From: Nitrososphaeria archaeon
GTDB taxonomy: Archaea > Thermoproteota > Nitrososphaeria > JACIWG01
Direction of reading: 5' to 3'
Assembly (NCBI GenBank): GCA_029776065.1
Contig: JARVJP010000007.1
Span: forward strand, 1-56,915
Length of the DNA stretch: 56,915 nt
Below, piece by piece: positions 7,988 through 17,239 of this stretch. Below the pieces are notes generated by a model, which was not told the DNA's origin, ran no database searches, and was given only the letters and a program-made list of their open reading frames with translations. A program made the translations under genes and the position numbers. Numbering within the stretch: the first letter of the stretch is position 1; the number at the start of each line of letters is the position of its first letter.

Positions 7988-9580
7988 TTGAGTGAATCAA
8001 AACCGATGGAAAGTCCTCCTCGTAGAGACTTTCTAAAATATGTTGCTACTGGTGTCGGATGTCTAGCGATTGGTGCTGTAGGTGGATACTTAGTTGGCTC
8101 TGGTAACGTTACAACAGTGACGGAGACAAAGACGCAAGTTTCAACTGTAACACAAACAGTGACAGGCACAACTACGACAACTACTACTCCCGGAGGTTAT
8201 CCAACAACAGAGGAAGGCTTAGCGAAATTGATCAAAGAAGCTGCTGACAGATACTTTGGTCTATTAAAGGACGAAGCAAAGAAAGCGAGTATTGATTGGA
8301 GACAGTTTGAAGGCCAAGTAAAATCTTTGAACTGCTCTATGAGACAGGGTCCTGACAATGACATATATGCTAGGATGGCCCAAGTGTTTGAAGAAATATC
8401 AGGAATACACATCAACCTAGAGTTCACGCCTGAAGTACAGCAAAGAGAGAAGGTATCCGTTGACATCTTATCTAAAACAGGTGTTTACCATCTGCCTATG
8501 ATCGACAACATGCACTTAGTCAAATATGTTAAAAGCGGGGGAATGGAAGGACTTAACAAATACATAGAAGACCCTAAGCTTACAGACAAGAATTTCTACA
8601 AACCGGATGACTTCTACGAGATGGTGAGGAAGGCAGCGGGTGCTCCTCCGTTTGGTGCGCCAGGAGATATGTACGCGGTACCAAGCATATTCCACCATAC
8701 AATGCAGTATTATAGGAAAGATGTCTTCGATGCCAATGGGCTTACTGTCAACGACATAGATACCTTTGATGCCTTGATGCAGACAGCTGCTAAACTGAAT
8801 AAGCCAAGTCAAGGATTCTACGGATACTCATCAAGAGGAATGAGAGGAGAAGGAATGAACATCTTCACATGGCAGACTTTTCACCGTGGATTCGGTGGGA
8901 GATGGTTTGACGAAAACTGGAAGCCAGTATTTAACGAACAAGAAACAATAGATGCAATTCAATTCTACGTGGATCTAATGACCAAATATGGTCCACCTGG
9001 TGTAGAAAACTACGACTTCTCTGCTACCTTAAGCTCTGCTGGTGAGGGAAGAGTCGCTATTGGGCTTGATTGTGATTGTTGGGGTACCCTTCTCTGGAAC
9101 CCAGCTAATGCAAAACCACCTGCCCTTGGAAACATTTTCTCATACAGGGTGCCTAAGGGTAAGGGTGGAAGACATGCTGGCTTCTTCTTCTGGTCCTTTG
9201 GTGTGCCTTCAGGAATCAAGTCAGAGGTAGAGAAGAAGGCAACATGGCTATGGTGCTCCTTTGCACATTCGCCTTATGGTATCGCAGCGATTCAAGCAGC
9301 ATCGTTCCTCATTCTGCCATCAAGAAAGTCTGTATGGGATATGCCAGGATTCATCGACTTGATGCCTCCAAACGACTACATCAAATACAAAGTGATCTCG
9401 CAAACTGAGGACTCTTACTACGACGACAGACCCATGATTCCTGAGTGGCCTGAAGTTGGAGATATTGCAGGAATCGCTCTGTCATCTGCATTAGCTAAGG
9501 AGAGGACTGCCAAAGAGGCAGCGGACTGGGCTCAAGGAGAGATATATAAAATCATGGAGAAGGCAGGTTACTATTCGTAA
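7988..9580 (+). CDS. Tat-exported carbohydrate-binding protein of an ABC importer
   Basis: Extracellular solute-binding protein, family 1, 530 residues. The N terminus has a twin-arginine signal (PPRRDFLKYVATG, Arg12-Arg13) and a hydrophobic stretch. A Thr-rich stalk (roughly residues 38-65) follows, usual in membrane-tethered archaeal binding proteins that are glycosylated. The mature domain contains ligand-pocket aromatic residues and the DMYAVPSIFHHTMQYYRKDV segment of this family. The start is TTG at 7988, with an ATG at 8006 that would still keep the RR motif. It precedes the two ATPases and permeases at 10153-14047 and probably also serves the orphan permease pair at 1430-3149. Export would use the Tat system; a TatA gene is at 55487-55783. 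Confidence 0.93.
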   Translation: MSESKPMESPPRRDFLKYVATGVGCLAIGAVGGYLVGSGNVTTVTETKTQVSTVTQTVTGTTTTTTTPGGYPTTEEGLAKLIKEAADRYFGLLKDEAKKASIDWRQFEGQVKSLNCSMRQGPDNDIYARMAQVFEEISGIHINLEFTPEVQQREKVSVDILSKTGVYHLPMIDNMHLVKYVKSGGMEGLNKYIEDPKLTDKNFYKPDDFYEMVRKAAGAPPFGAPGDMYAVPSIFHHTMQYYRKDVFDANGLTVNDIDTFDALMQTAAKLNKPSQGFYGYSSRGMRGEGMNIFTWQTFHRGFGGRWFDENWKPVFNEQETIDAIQFYVDLMTKYGPPGVENYDFSATLSSAGEGRVAIGLDCDCWGTLLWNPANAKPPALGNIFSYRVPKGKGGRHAGFFFWSFGVPSGIKSEVEKKATWLWCSFAHSPYGIAAIQAASFLILPSRKSVWDMPGFIDLMPPNDYIKYKVISQTEDSYYDDRPMIPEWPEVGDIAGIALSSALAKERTAKEAADWAQGEIYKIMEKAGYYS

Positions 9581-9586
9581 CCCCCT

Positions 9587-9606
9587 CATTTTTTATTTTT
9601 AAATTT
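9587..9606 (+). terminator. T-run terminator between binding protein and convergent small ORF
   Basis: Right after the binding-protein stop the plus strand has T6-A-T5. It lies in the short convergent gap with the small ORF on the other strand and fits an archaeal U-tract terminator. Confidence 0.4.
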
Positions 9607-10012
9607 TATAAATACTCGATTTCTTTTTAAGTTCGTCAAACTGTTTTTCTGCTTTGCTTTTAGCGTAATCGAAGTACTTTGTGCGTATATCAACTAATAC
9701 ACATTTGTAGATATGGTTTTTCAATAGTTTCAAGTTCTTAACCGCCTCCTCGATCTCTTTATCGCCCGGTTTTTTAATTTGTTCTATGTATTCTTTTGGG
9801 ATCTTAGAGGAATATATATCAAATGTTATTTTATATGTTTCTCCTTCATTTACCTTTGGAGGGGTCATGCTTTCCGGTATGTCTATTATCATGGGTGTTT
9901 TATTCTTTGGATCGATGACGTACAATTCCCTTCTTTTATCATTTTTCCCTATGACTGCGACAAGTTTGCTCACCTGTTTAACATACTTCCAATTAAAGAC
10001 TATTGGTTGCAT
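9599..10012 (-). CDS. hypothetical protein, 137 residues
   Basis: I do not recognise this protein. It is charged, Lys-rich, has no signal peptide or membrane helix, and ends in a probable helical segment (residues about 85-135, many Lys and Glu). A TATA-like TTTATAAAT on the minus strand at about 10047-10055, some 38 bases before the ATG, supports it as a real gene. It interrupts the transport operon between the binding protein and the ATPases on the opposite strand, so it is either an insertion or a locally encoded accessory factor. Confidence 0.6.
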   Translation of the reverse strand: MQPIVFNWKYVKQVSKLVAVIGKNDKRRELYVIDPKNKTPMIIDIPESMTPPKVNEGETYKITFDIYSSKIPKEYIEQIKKPGDKEIEEAVKNLKLLKNHIYKCVLVDIRTKYFDYAKSKAEKQFDELKKKSSIYKI

Positions 10013-10152
10013 CGTTATCCTTTCCTAAATGAACGCAACCTGTTATTTATAAATTTCGTATTCCCCTAGTTGAAACTTGGTTTTAGTTGACTAAGGTTGG
10101 TAGAAAGGTTTATTAATGGACTTACTTTTTTCCCCCGTAAGTGATTATCTGA

Positions 10153-11235
10153 TTGGTTGAAGTCAGAGTCGAAAATTTATGTAAACGATTCGGTAGCCGA
10201 TACATCTTCAATAACTTCTCGATGAGGATAGAAAATGAATCGTTCACCACTATCCTCGGGCCTCCAGGCGCAGGGAAAACGACTCTTCTAAGACTTTTGG
10301 CGGGTGTTGAAATACCAGATGGGGGGAAGATCTATTTCGATGGAAGGGATGTAACAGACATTCCTGCTAAGGATAGGAACGTGGCGATGGTCTTCCAATC
10401 CTTCGCACTACATCCAACCAGGAAGGTCTTTGATAACATTGCCAGTCCTTTAAAGATCAAGAATGTTCCTAAAGAAGAAACTAGGAGGAGAGTTAAGGAG
10501 GTTGCTGACATGCTGGGCATCGGAGACTTATTGGACAGGTACCCGCGTGAGCTTAGTGGGGGGCAGCAGCAAAGGGTTGCTATTGCTAGAGCGATGGTTA
10601 AGAAAGCGAACCTAATCTTCTTCGACGAACCTCTTACAAATCTGGACTATAAGATTCGAGAAAGTATGAGAAGCGAGTTGAAGAAGATCTTTACTGCACA
10701 AGGTGGGACAATAGTATATGCGACTCCAGATCCTACAGATGCCTTATCCATGGCTAAATATGTGGCTGTGATAAATCAAGGGAAGCTCGAACAATATGGG
10801 CCTGTTGACGATGTGTACAACTACCCGGCGAATACGTTTGTTGGTTACTACTTTAGTTTTCCACCTATGAACCTGCTTGATGGAAAGGTGGTCAGAGAAA
10901 AAGGTGCTCTAGTTCTTAATTCGCATGACCTCAAGGTCGATCTAAGCGACTGCAAAGAAGGGATTAAAGAAGGAGATGAATTAATACTCGGGTTAAGGCC
11001 ATCTCAGCTCTTTAAAGTGGACGGTGACGACGTTGTGAAATTCGAAGGAGAAGTTATAATAACAGAGGTTATCGGATCTGAGACGATCATACATGTTCAA
11101 TATAATGGAGCAAGATTGGCGGTGCATGTTCCCATGATTTACCGATTGCTACCAGGCGACAAGCTTACAATAGGGTTTAGGCCTTGCGATGCTTTTATAT
11201 TCAGGAAGGCTGATGGCTCCTTAATAAGAAGGTGA
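10153..11235 (+). CDS. sugar ABC transporter ATPase 1, His-loop replaced
   Basis: MalK/UgpC-type ATPase with a C-terminal TOBE-like regulatory domain (residues about 240-360). Walker A GPPGAGKTT (36-44), Q-loop Gln82, a perfect signature LSGGQ (134-138) and Walker B LIFFDE (154-159) are intact. The switch histidine position reads YATPDP, so His is replaced by Pro192. This subunit therefore supplies a good signature but a poor catalytic switch. The start is TTG at 10153; the GTG 12 bases upstream runs into a stop. Its partner follows after 6 bases. The two are predicted to form a heterodimer feeding the permeases at 12357-14047. Confidence 0.94.
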   Translation: MVEVRVENLCKRFGSRYIFNNFSMRIENESFTTILGPPGAGKTTLLRLLAGVEIPDGGKIYFDGRDVTDIPAKDRNVAMVFQSFALHPTRKVFDNIASPLKIKNVPKEETRRRVKEVADMLGIGDLLDRYPRELSGGQQQRVAIARAMVKKANLIFFDEPLTNLDYKIRESMRSELKKIFTAQGGTIVYATPDPTDALSMAKYVAVINQGKLEQYGPVDDVYNYPANTFVGYYFSFPPMNLLDGKVVREKGALVLNSHDLKVDLSDCKEGIKEGDELILGLRPSQLFKVDGDDVVKFEGEVIITEVIGSETIIHVQYNGARLAVHVPMIYRLLPGDKLTIGFRPCDAFIFRKADGSLIRR

Positions 11236-11241
11236 GATAAC

Positions 11242-12318
11242 ATGGTAGAAATATTCTTAGATAATGTTACTCATATTTACGGGAAAGAAGTTAAAGCTTT
11301 GGATAGTACAACATTACGTGTAGAGAACGGCTCACTGATCGCATTACTAGGGCCTTCGGGCTGCGGTAAAACCACTACGATGAGAATTATCGCAGGATTG
11401 CTTCGCCCTACTAGTGGACGAGTGTATTTCGATAACGTAGACGTGACAGAGCGTTCTTCACAGGAGAGGAACGTGGCTATGGTCTTCCAATTCATAGTCA
11501 TTTACGATAAAACAGTCTTCGAAAACATCGAATTCCCTCTCCTTGTACGAAAGGTTCCTAAGGAGGAACGAATAAAAAGGGTTAAGCACGCCGCAGAACT
11601 AATGGGAATATCTAACGTATTGAACCAACAAGCCAGAAAACTTGACCCAGGAACGAGGCAGAAAGTTGCTCTTGCAAGAGCTTTTGTTAGACAGCCAACA
11701 GTCTTCCTCTTAGACGAGCCACTTACTAACGTAGACCCTCAGACAAGACTTGAATTGAGAAAGATCATAAAGGAGCTTCAAAAGGACTTACATCAAACAA
11801 TGATTTATGTAACACATGACCAAGCTGAAGCTCTCACTCTGTCTGAGAAGATCGCTGTCATGAAGGATGGTAAGATGATACAATATGATACACCTGAAGC
11901 ACTTTATGACAAACCAAAGAACACGTTTGTGGCCTGGTTCATAGGGAACCCTGGGATGCAATTTTTCGATGTCTCGCTTAAGCAATCCGATGGAGCTTTC
12001 TTGTTGGATGCCGGTGAGTTCTCTGTGGACGTTTCTAATGTGTCTGGTCAACTTGTTAAGTACGGGAACGAGTTAAAATTAGGGATTCGACCTGAAAACA
12101 TTCAAGTGTCTTCGCAAAAGAAAGTCGGATGGTTTAACACTAAGTGCACTATGGTTGAACGTGTTGGCAATATGCACTTGTTAACCCTAGGTAAAGGGAG
12201 ACTCGAAATCAAGGCAAAAATAAAGGAGACCGATGTAAGGGAGGGCGATACGGCGTGGGTTCAGTTTCCATCAGAAAAGGTGCGGGTTTACTCGAAGGCA
12301 GGGGAGTTAATTATATAA
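11242..12318 (+). CDS. sugar ABC transporter ATPase 2, degenerate signature motif
   Basis: Second MalK/UgpC-type ATPase with C-terminal TOBE-like domain. Walker A GPSGCGKTT (37-45), Q-loop Gln83, Walker B VFLLDE (154-159) and the switch histidine in YVTHDQ (His192) are intact. The ABC signature that should read LSGGQ is LDPGTRQ (134-140), lacking the Ser-Gly-Gly. Combined with ATPase 1, the site using its own Walker A/B/His plus the LSGGQ of ATPase 1 would be fully canonical, and the opposite site degenerate. This is strong internal evidence for an obligate heterodimer rather than two interchangeable copies. Confidence 0.94.
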   Translation: MVEIFLDNVTHIYGKEVKALDSTTLRVENGSLIALLGPSGCGKTTTMRIIAGLLRPTSGRVYFDNVDVTERSSQERNVAMVFQFIVIYDKTVFENIEFPLLVRKVPKEERIKRVKHAAELMGISNVLNQQARKLDPGTRQKVALARAFVRQPTVFLLDEPLTNVDPQTRLELRKIIKELQKDLHQTMIYVTHDQAEALTLSEKIAVMKDGKMIQYDTPEALYDKPKNTFVAWFIGNPGMQFFDVSLKQSDGAFLLDAGEFSVDVSNVSGQLVKYGNELKLGIRPENIQVSSQKKVGWFNTKCTMVERVGNMHLLTLGKGRLEIKAKIKETDVREGDTAWVQFPSEKVRVYSKAGELII

Positions 12319-12356
12319 GGGTGAAGTGAGTAACAAATGGTATTGGTGACTTTTTG

Positions 12357-13229
12357 ATGAAAAAGATATCTTTTAGAAGTAAAACACTGTTCCTCGCATT
12401 AATTCCTATGATTTACCTTTACGGCCTTGTTATATACCCATTTGCGAGCGTAATCTACTACAGTTTTTTCAGCTACGATATTGGGGGAACGCCTGTGTTC
12501 AATGGTGTTGGCAATTACATCCAACTGTTTACAGATCCCCAATTCTACAGGACCCTTGGGCTTACACTTTCATACTCTATCTTAGCAGTAGGAGCAGAGT
12601 TTCTTTTTGGTATTGGACTTGCATACCTTTTAGTGCACATTTCGAGAGGCCGTAGTGTAGCTACTAGCATCTTAATACTACCTCTTGTTATGACACCTGC
12701 TGTCGCTGGCATCATATGGAGAATTATGTTCGACGCAGGATTTGGGCACGTAAACTTCTACTTGAGTCTAATTGGAATACCTGGTCAAAAATGGTTGATT
12801 AGACCCACAGAAGCCTTCATATCTACTGTCATAGTTGATGTATGGCAGTGGACACCATTCGTAACACTTGTAACGTTCGCTGGTCTAACTACCTTACCAG
12901 TCGAGCTTGTAGAATCGGCTTACATAGATGGTGCCTCTGAATTCAGAACCTTTAAAGACATACTATTACCCAGGATAAGAGCACTCCTCTACATTATACT
13001 CTTTCTAAGAGTTATTGATACGTTGAAGATCTTTGATACTGTCTACACTATGACAGGTGGTGGGCCAGGAACCGCTACTACCTACATGTCTATATTCAAT
13101 TACCTTAACCTTATGACCTTCTACCATATAGGCTATGGATGTACGATCGCGGCATTCTTCATAGTGCTGATGAACGTGGTGGTTACCGTCTTGTCGAAGA
13201 AGGCTGGAGCAGCGTTGTTCGCGGCGTGA
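12357..13229 (+). CDS. sugar ABC transporter permease, MalF type (second pair)
   Basis: Six-helix permease of about 290 residues. The EAA loop reads LPVELVESAYIDGASEFRTF followed by ILLPRIRALLY, and the TMTGGGPGTAT motif common in MalF/UgpA proteins is near the C terminus. GGTGA at 12346-12350 sits 6 bases before ATG 12357, so I prefer that ATG over the adjacent TTG at 12354. It belongs to the operon ATPase 1, ATPase 2, MalF, MalG, kinase. Confidence 0.93.
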   Translation: MKKISFRSKTLFLALIPMIYLYGLVIYPFASVIYYSFFSYDIGGTPVFNGVGNYIQLFTDPQFYRTLGLTLSYSILAVGAEFLFGIGLAYLLVHISRGRSVATSILILPLVMTPAVAGIIWRIMFDAGFGHVNFYLSLIGIPGQKWLIRPTEAFISTVIVDVWQWTPFVTLVTFAGLTTLPVELVESAYIDGASEFRTFKDILLPRIRALLYIILFLRVIDTLKIFDTVYTMTGGGPGTATTYMSIFNYLNLMTFYHIGYGCTIAAFFIVLMNVVVTVLSKKAGAALFAA

Positions 13230-14047
13230 TAGAAATGAAACTCAAAACATTAATCTTCTATATATTGCTTGCTATATCTTTGCTCTTTTTCATTTACCCA
13301 GTGTACTTCGCGTTCAATTTGGCTTTCATGCCGAGAGCTGCCATCTTCCAGTTGCCTCCAAACTACATATTCCAACCGACTCTTGACAACTTTGTAAAAG
13401 TAATCAACTCATGGGAATTCTCAAAGTATCTGATGAATAGCACGATTGTTTCCATCCTCTCTGTAACTTTGTCTCTGATAGTAGGTCTCCCAGCGACCTA
13501 CGCTCTTGTACGTTACGACATTCCGAAGAAAGGGACTATCCTATCAATGATCCTAGGTATAAGATTCTTACCCATAACTTCTGTAGCTATCCCGTTTTAC
13601 ATCATGTTCGTTAGCCTCGGCTTATACGATACTATGTTTGGGTTGCTCTTGACATATATACTCTTAAACCTACCATTCATCGTTTGGTTGATGCGTGGTT
13701 ACATAATGGATGTGCCAACAGAACTAGAAGAATCCTACGAAGTTGACGGCTTATCGAAGACACAGGTCTTCCTAAGAATAACCCTCCCACTTGTTTATAA
13801 GGGGCTTCTCGCTACAGTCCTCTTCTGCTTTATCTTCACTTGGAATGAATTTGGAATCGCCCTTCTATTAACTGGGACGAACGCGAGGACTCTACCTGTT
13901 CAATCTCTGCAGTTTGTTGCCTCACTTGGGTTGGATTGGGGTGCGTTATGCGCGGCAGCAGTACTCATCGCTTCACCTATGATCGTCTTCGGTCTTCTAA
14001 TCAGGCGTTATCTGATCAGAGGGCTTAGTCTAGGCGCTGTTCGATGA
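13226..14047 (+). CDS. sugar ABC transporter permease, MalG type (second pair)
   Basis: Permease of about 273 residues with EAA loop DVPTELEESYEVDGLSKTQV followed by ITLPLVYKG and a terminal RRYLIRGLSLGAVR tail that matches the ending of the other MalG-type protein. The reading frame is open from 13139, but the credible start is the GTG at 13226, which overlaps the upstream TGA in a GTGA junction (or ATG 13235). The longer start would overlap the previous gene by about 90 bases. Its stop overlaps the kinase start (ATGA), so expression is translationally coupled. Confidence 0.93.
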   Translation: MIEMKLKTLIFYILLAISLLFFIYPVYFAFNLAFMPRAAIFQLPPNYIFQPTLDNFVKVINSWEFSKYLMNSTIVSILSVTLSLIVGLPATYALVRYDIPKKGTILSMILGIRFLPITSVAIPFYIMFVSLGLYDTMFGLLLTYILLNLPFIVWLMRGYIMDVPTELEESYEVDGLSKTQVFLRITLPLVYKGLLATVLFCFIFTWNEFGIALLLTGTNARTLPVQSLQFVASLGLDWGALCAAAVLIASPMIVFGLLIRRYLIRGLSLGAVR

Positions 14048-15540
14048 GTTTCATCGGAGTAGATATAGGTAGCCAAAGCACCAAAACCTGTGTTGTAAAC
14101 ACGGAGGGAGAAGTCACAGCTTCCTCCTCCTTTTCTTATGAGATCTGCTATCCTAACCCTGGATGGGCGGAGGAAGACGCAAATCTCTGGTGGAAAGGAG
14201 TAAAGGAAACATTGAAGGAAGTTCTAAAGAAGGTTCCTGCTAAAGATATACAAGCGATCGCTTTCAGCGGGCAGTCTCCAACAATACTACCACTTGATAA
14301 AAATGGAGATCCTTTAATGCCTGCTATTATTTGGTGTGACTCTAGATCGATAGAGGAATGTAATATTGTAGATCGGAGGGTTGGAGGGAAAAAGGTTTTT
14401 GAAGTGAGTGGGAACAGAATAGATCCTTACTTTGGGGGGAACAAGTTCTTCTGGTTAAAGAGGAACCGCCCTGAAGTCTACTCGAAAACATGGAAGGTCT
14501 GCCAATCACACGGGTACCCTATCTTTAAGCTTACAGGCGAGATGGTTACCGATTATTCTGTAGCTGGGTTATGCTCCCCAATATATGACTACTCAAAGAA
14601 AAGGTGGTCGGATGAACTATGCAGTGAGCTAGGCCTCGACATTAGCATGTTGCCTGATATTATGCCTTCATCAGCAGTAGTAGGTGAAGTGACGCACGAT
14701 GCAGCGGAAGAAGTTGGTTTGAAGAAAGGGACACCTGTTGTGGTCGGTGGGGGTGATTTTGCCACATCGATTCTATCGGTTGGAACCGTGGGAGAGGGAG
14801 ATGCCTCAATAATGCTCGGTACAGCATGTAACTTTATCATACCTATGTCATCGCCAAAGTTTGATGAGAGAATACTTGGTACGAGCCATGTCGTCAAAGA
14901 TACCTATGTTGTCATCGGCTCATCGTATGGAGGAGGCATCTTAAGGTGGATGAAGGATCAGATCCTAGACGCTGAAGCCAGCTCCCTACAGGATAGTGGC
15001 ATATCTTTATACGAGTTCATGGATAGCAAAGCGTCAAATCTGCCTGCAGGGTCAGAAAGTCTAATATTGTTCCCTTATTTTGTCGGTGGGCTTACACCGA
15101 TCTGGAATCCTCATGCTAGAGGTGTCTACTTTGGGCTGACCCCAAAGCATAACAAGGCTCATCTTTATAGGGCTGTTCTTGAAGCGGTGGGATACTCTTT
15201 CCGGTACACCGCGAATATTGTAGGTGAGAAGGGGATACATCCTAAGATGATCTATGGTGTTGATGGAGGTGCTAGAAGTAGGCTCTGGCGTCAAGTGTTA
15301 TCTGATATTCTAGATATTCCTATTGCCTATGTCAAGGATAATATAGGTGCTCCTGTTGGCGATGCAGCACTTGCGGGGGTGGGTATTGGGCAGTTCAAAG
15401 ACGAGGCAGTAGTTAAGGACTGGGTTAAAGTCAGTGAAGTGAACTACCCTGATAAAGAAGCTCATGAAAGGTATGGAAAGTATTATCACATATACAGAGA
15501 ACTGTATGAGCGGATAAAAGACCTGTTTGCTCTGTTATGA
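14044..15540 (+). CDS. FGGY-family carbohydrate kinase (xylulokinase-like)
   Basis: ATP-dependent sugar kinase, 498 residues, last gene of the transport operon and overlapping the permease by 4 bases. Visible features: GVDIGSQSTKT at the N terminus, FSGQS, catalytic aspartate in GGGDFAT (Asp238), DGGARSRLW and the C-terminal APVGDAALAG adenine-binding region. The physical coupling to the permeases suggests that it phosphorylates the imported substrate or its first oxidation product. It is clearly distinct from the other two FGGY kinases in the window. The best general guess is a pentulose or tetrulose kinase. Confidence 0.92.
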   Translation: MSFIGVDIGSQSTKTCVVNTEGEVTASSSFSYEICYPNPGWAEEDANLWWKGVKETLKEVLKKVPAKDIQAIAFSGQSPTILPLDKNGDPLMPAIIWCDSRSIEECNIVDRRVGGKKVFEVSGNRIDPYFGGNKFFWLKRNRPEVYSKTWKVCQSHGYPIFKLTGEMVTDYSVAGLCSPIYDYSKKRWSDELCSELGLDISMLPDIMPSSAVVGEVTHDAAEEVGLKKGTPVVVGGGDFATSILSVGTVGEGDASIMLGTACNFIIPMSSPKFDERILGTSHVVKDTYVVIGSSYGGGILRWMKDQILDAEASSLQDSGISLYEFMDSKASNLPAGSESLILFPYFVGGLTPIWNPHARGVYFGLTPKHNKAHLYRAVLEAVGYSFRYTANIVGEKGIHPKMIYGVDGGARSRLWRQVLSDILDIPIAYVKDNIGAPVGDAALAGVGIGQFKDEAVVKDWVKVSEVNYPDKEAHERYGKYYHIYRELYERIKDLFALL

Positions 15541-15541
15541 G

Positions 15542-16045
15542 CTACCCATTAATACCAAAGATGTCGAACTTGGTGAAGTAATAGGTGTTGGTTCCGAACG
15601 TATGGTAATATAGTTTAATGACGCGGTTATAACTCCCTTGGAAGGCTACACCTTCATCATTACGCCCCTCTACCTTAATGGCGACATTCAGCATGTTAAA
15701 TTCTTCTACAGCTTTTTTTAATTGAGTGTTGGCAGTTGTCCCATTAATTAATATGTAAGTTAAGTTGTTCTTACGTAACAAGTCTATTGACTCATAGTTT
15801 AAGACGGTATCATTTATCGAAAAAGACAGGTGATTGATTTTTATGTTGTCTCCAAAGAAGTTGTCTGCTCTAACAGTAGCCCTGTATTTGATCACACCAT
15901 CTTTATCAATAGTTGTATGGAGCTCATAAAGGTCTAAAGAAAGATTCTCTGTATTTCCCCCATTTGCGTATAAAATTAGGTAAGATGTGATTGTAGTGAT
16001 CGCTATCAAAGCAATGGCGACTGAGGGTGTTTTCCTTTTTAGCAT
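15542..16045 (-). CDS. hypothetical membrane-anchored protein, 167 residues
   Basis: Family not recognised. Residues about 8-27 form one hydrophobic helix (VAIALIAITTITSYLILYA), after which the chain is polar with several Asn-X-Ser/Thr sites (for example NLS, NDT, NLT, NGT). This suggests a signal-anchored, possibly glycosylated extracellular domain rich in beta strands. A TATA-like element (CTTATAAG then TATAAAAAG on the minus strand, about 16056-16076) precedes the ATG at 16045. It ends 2 bases after the convergent kinase gene. Confidence 0.65.
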   Translation of the reverse strand: MLKRKTPSVAIALIAITTITSYLILYANGGNTENLSLDLYELHTTIDKDGVIKYRATVRADNFFGDNIKINHLSFSINDTVLNYESIDLLRKNNLTYILINGTTANTQLKKAVEEFNMLNVAIKVEGRNDEGVAFQGSYNRVIKLYYHTFGTNTYYFTKFDIFGING

Positions 16046-16095
16046 TAGGGTACCCCATCCTTTTTATACTTATAAGTTTTGAATAGTAGATAAAC

Positions 16096-16104
16096 CTTTT
16101 AAAC
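16096..16104 (+). promoter_or_regulatory. TATA-like box for the tetritol-type dehydrogenase
   Basis: CCTTTTAAACC is centred about 27 bases before ATG 16127, the spacing expected if transcription starts at or next to the start codon (leaderless message). Confidence 0.45.
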
Positions 16105-16126
16105 CGTTGAACCCACCTCTATTTGA

Positions 16127-17191
16127 ATGGCTTCTGAGTTTATGTATGCTGTAGTAGTCCATGATAAAAATGACTTCAGGTATGAAAAGGTGCCGAAACC
16201 GAAGCCAGGTCCTGGGGAAGTCCTAGTTAAGATAAATCGTGTAGGGATCTGTGCCGCTGATCCGAAGGTCTTCCATGGTCTCGGTTACTTTAGCCCTATT
16301 GTGTACGAGCATGCACCCATAATAGCAGGCCACGAATTCATAGGTGAGGTCTTTGAGTTAGGTCGTGGTGTGGAACAGGAACTAGGGTTGGAGATAGGTG
16401 ATAGGGTGATAATGGAGAATATCGTGCCTTGCGGTAAATGCTACTATTGCAGGTCTGGTCTCTATAACCTCTGCAGCGTTCACATAATTCCTGGATTTAA
16501 AATGAATGGTGGTTGGGCTCAATACATGATCTACCCCAAAGGCTCGATCATCCATAAGGTTCCAAGAGGCCTGTCTATTGACGCTGCGGTCTATATTGAA
16601 CCATTCGCATGCGCTGTATATGCTGTTGAAAGGGCAGGAGTTAAGTTAGATGACACAGTTGTGCTTGTAGGCTGTGGGCCAATAGGGTTAGGAATGCTTA
16701 CCGCTGCTAAGTTGAAGTCACCTAAGAAGTTGATCGCCGCAGACACCCACGATTATAGGCTCGATGTCGCTAGGTCAATAGGCGCTGATATTACTGTGAA
16801 CGTCAAGAAAGAAAACCTAGTAGACCAAGTACTTCGAGAAACAGATGGCTTAGGGGCTGATATAGTTTTAGAAGCAGTTGGTTCCCCTACTGCTACTAAA
16901 CAGGCTGTGGACATGTTGAAAAAGAGGGGACGGTTACTGGTCTTCGGTGTTTACCCTCAAGAAACTTCTTTGGATTGGAGTGTTATTAGCGATATAAAGG
17001 AACTTGAAATCATTGGGGCACATCTAGGTGCCTACTCCTACCCAACAGCAATCCGCCTTCTCTCAAAAGGATATGTGAAGGTTGACAAAATTGTAACGCA
17101 TAACTTCCCATTAAGTGAGTGGAGGACCGCGATAGAAACCGTGGAAAAGAGACTGGATGGAGCAATCAAAGTTACGATGACTCCACCATAA
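16127..17191 (+). CDS. zinc-dependent dehydrogenase of the erythritol/L-threitol dehydrogenase type
   Basis: Medium-chain zinc dehydrogenase (354 residues). Catalytic Cys42, His69-Glu70 and Glu158; structural zinc Cys102, 105, 108 and 116; nucleotide motif GCGPIG; Asp206 after the second strand, pointing to NAD. From memory it resembles bacterial erythritol/L-threitol dehydrogenases in the segments GICAADPKVFHG, IVPCGKCYYCRSG, LDWSVISDIKELEIIGAHLG and HNFPLSEW, more than general alcohol dehydrogenases. Predicted role: oxidation of a four- or five-carbon polyol to a ketose. It starts a rightward group with the reductase and aminotransferase genes. Substrate assignment is inference. Confidence 0.85.
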   Translation: MASEFMYAVVVHDKNDFRYEKVPKPKPGPGEVLVKINRVGICAADPKVFHGLGYFSPIVYEHAPIIAGHEFIGEVFELGRGVEQELGLEIGDRVIMENIVPCGKCYYCRSGLYNLCSVHIIPGFKMNGGWAQYMIYPKGSIIHKVPRGLSIDAAVYIEPFACAVYAVERAGVKLDDTVVLVGCGPIGLGMLTAAKLKSPKKLIAADTHDYRLDVARSIGADITVNVKKENLVDQVLRETDGLGADIVLEAVGSPTATKQAVDMLKKRGRLLVFGVYPQETSLDWSVISDIKELEIIGAHLGAYSYPTAIRLLSKGYVKVDKIVTHNFPLSEWRTAIETVEKRLDGAIKVTMTPP

Positions 17192-17239
17192 AAGAAGACT
17201 AGTTAAAGCTTAAAATAAGTGTAAGAGCACTATTTGGGT

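Noticed and set aside
13139-14047. MalG-type permease starting at 13139
   Set aside because: This would overlap the previous gene by about 90 bases and add a non-hydrophobic leader; the GTG at 13226 in a GTGA junction fits far better.
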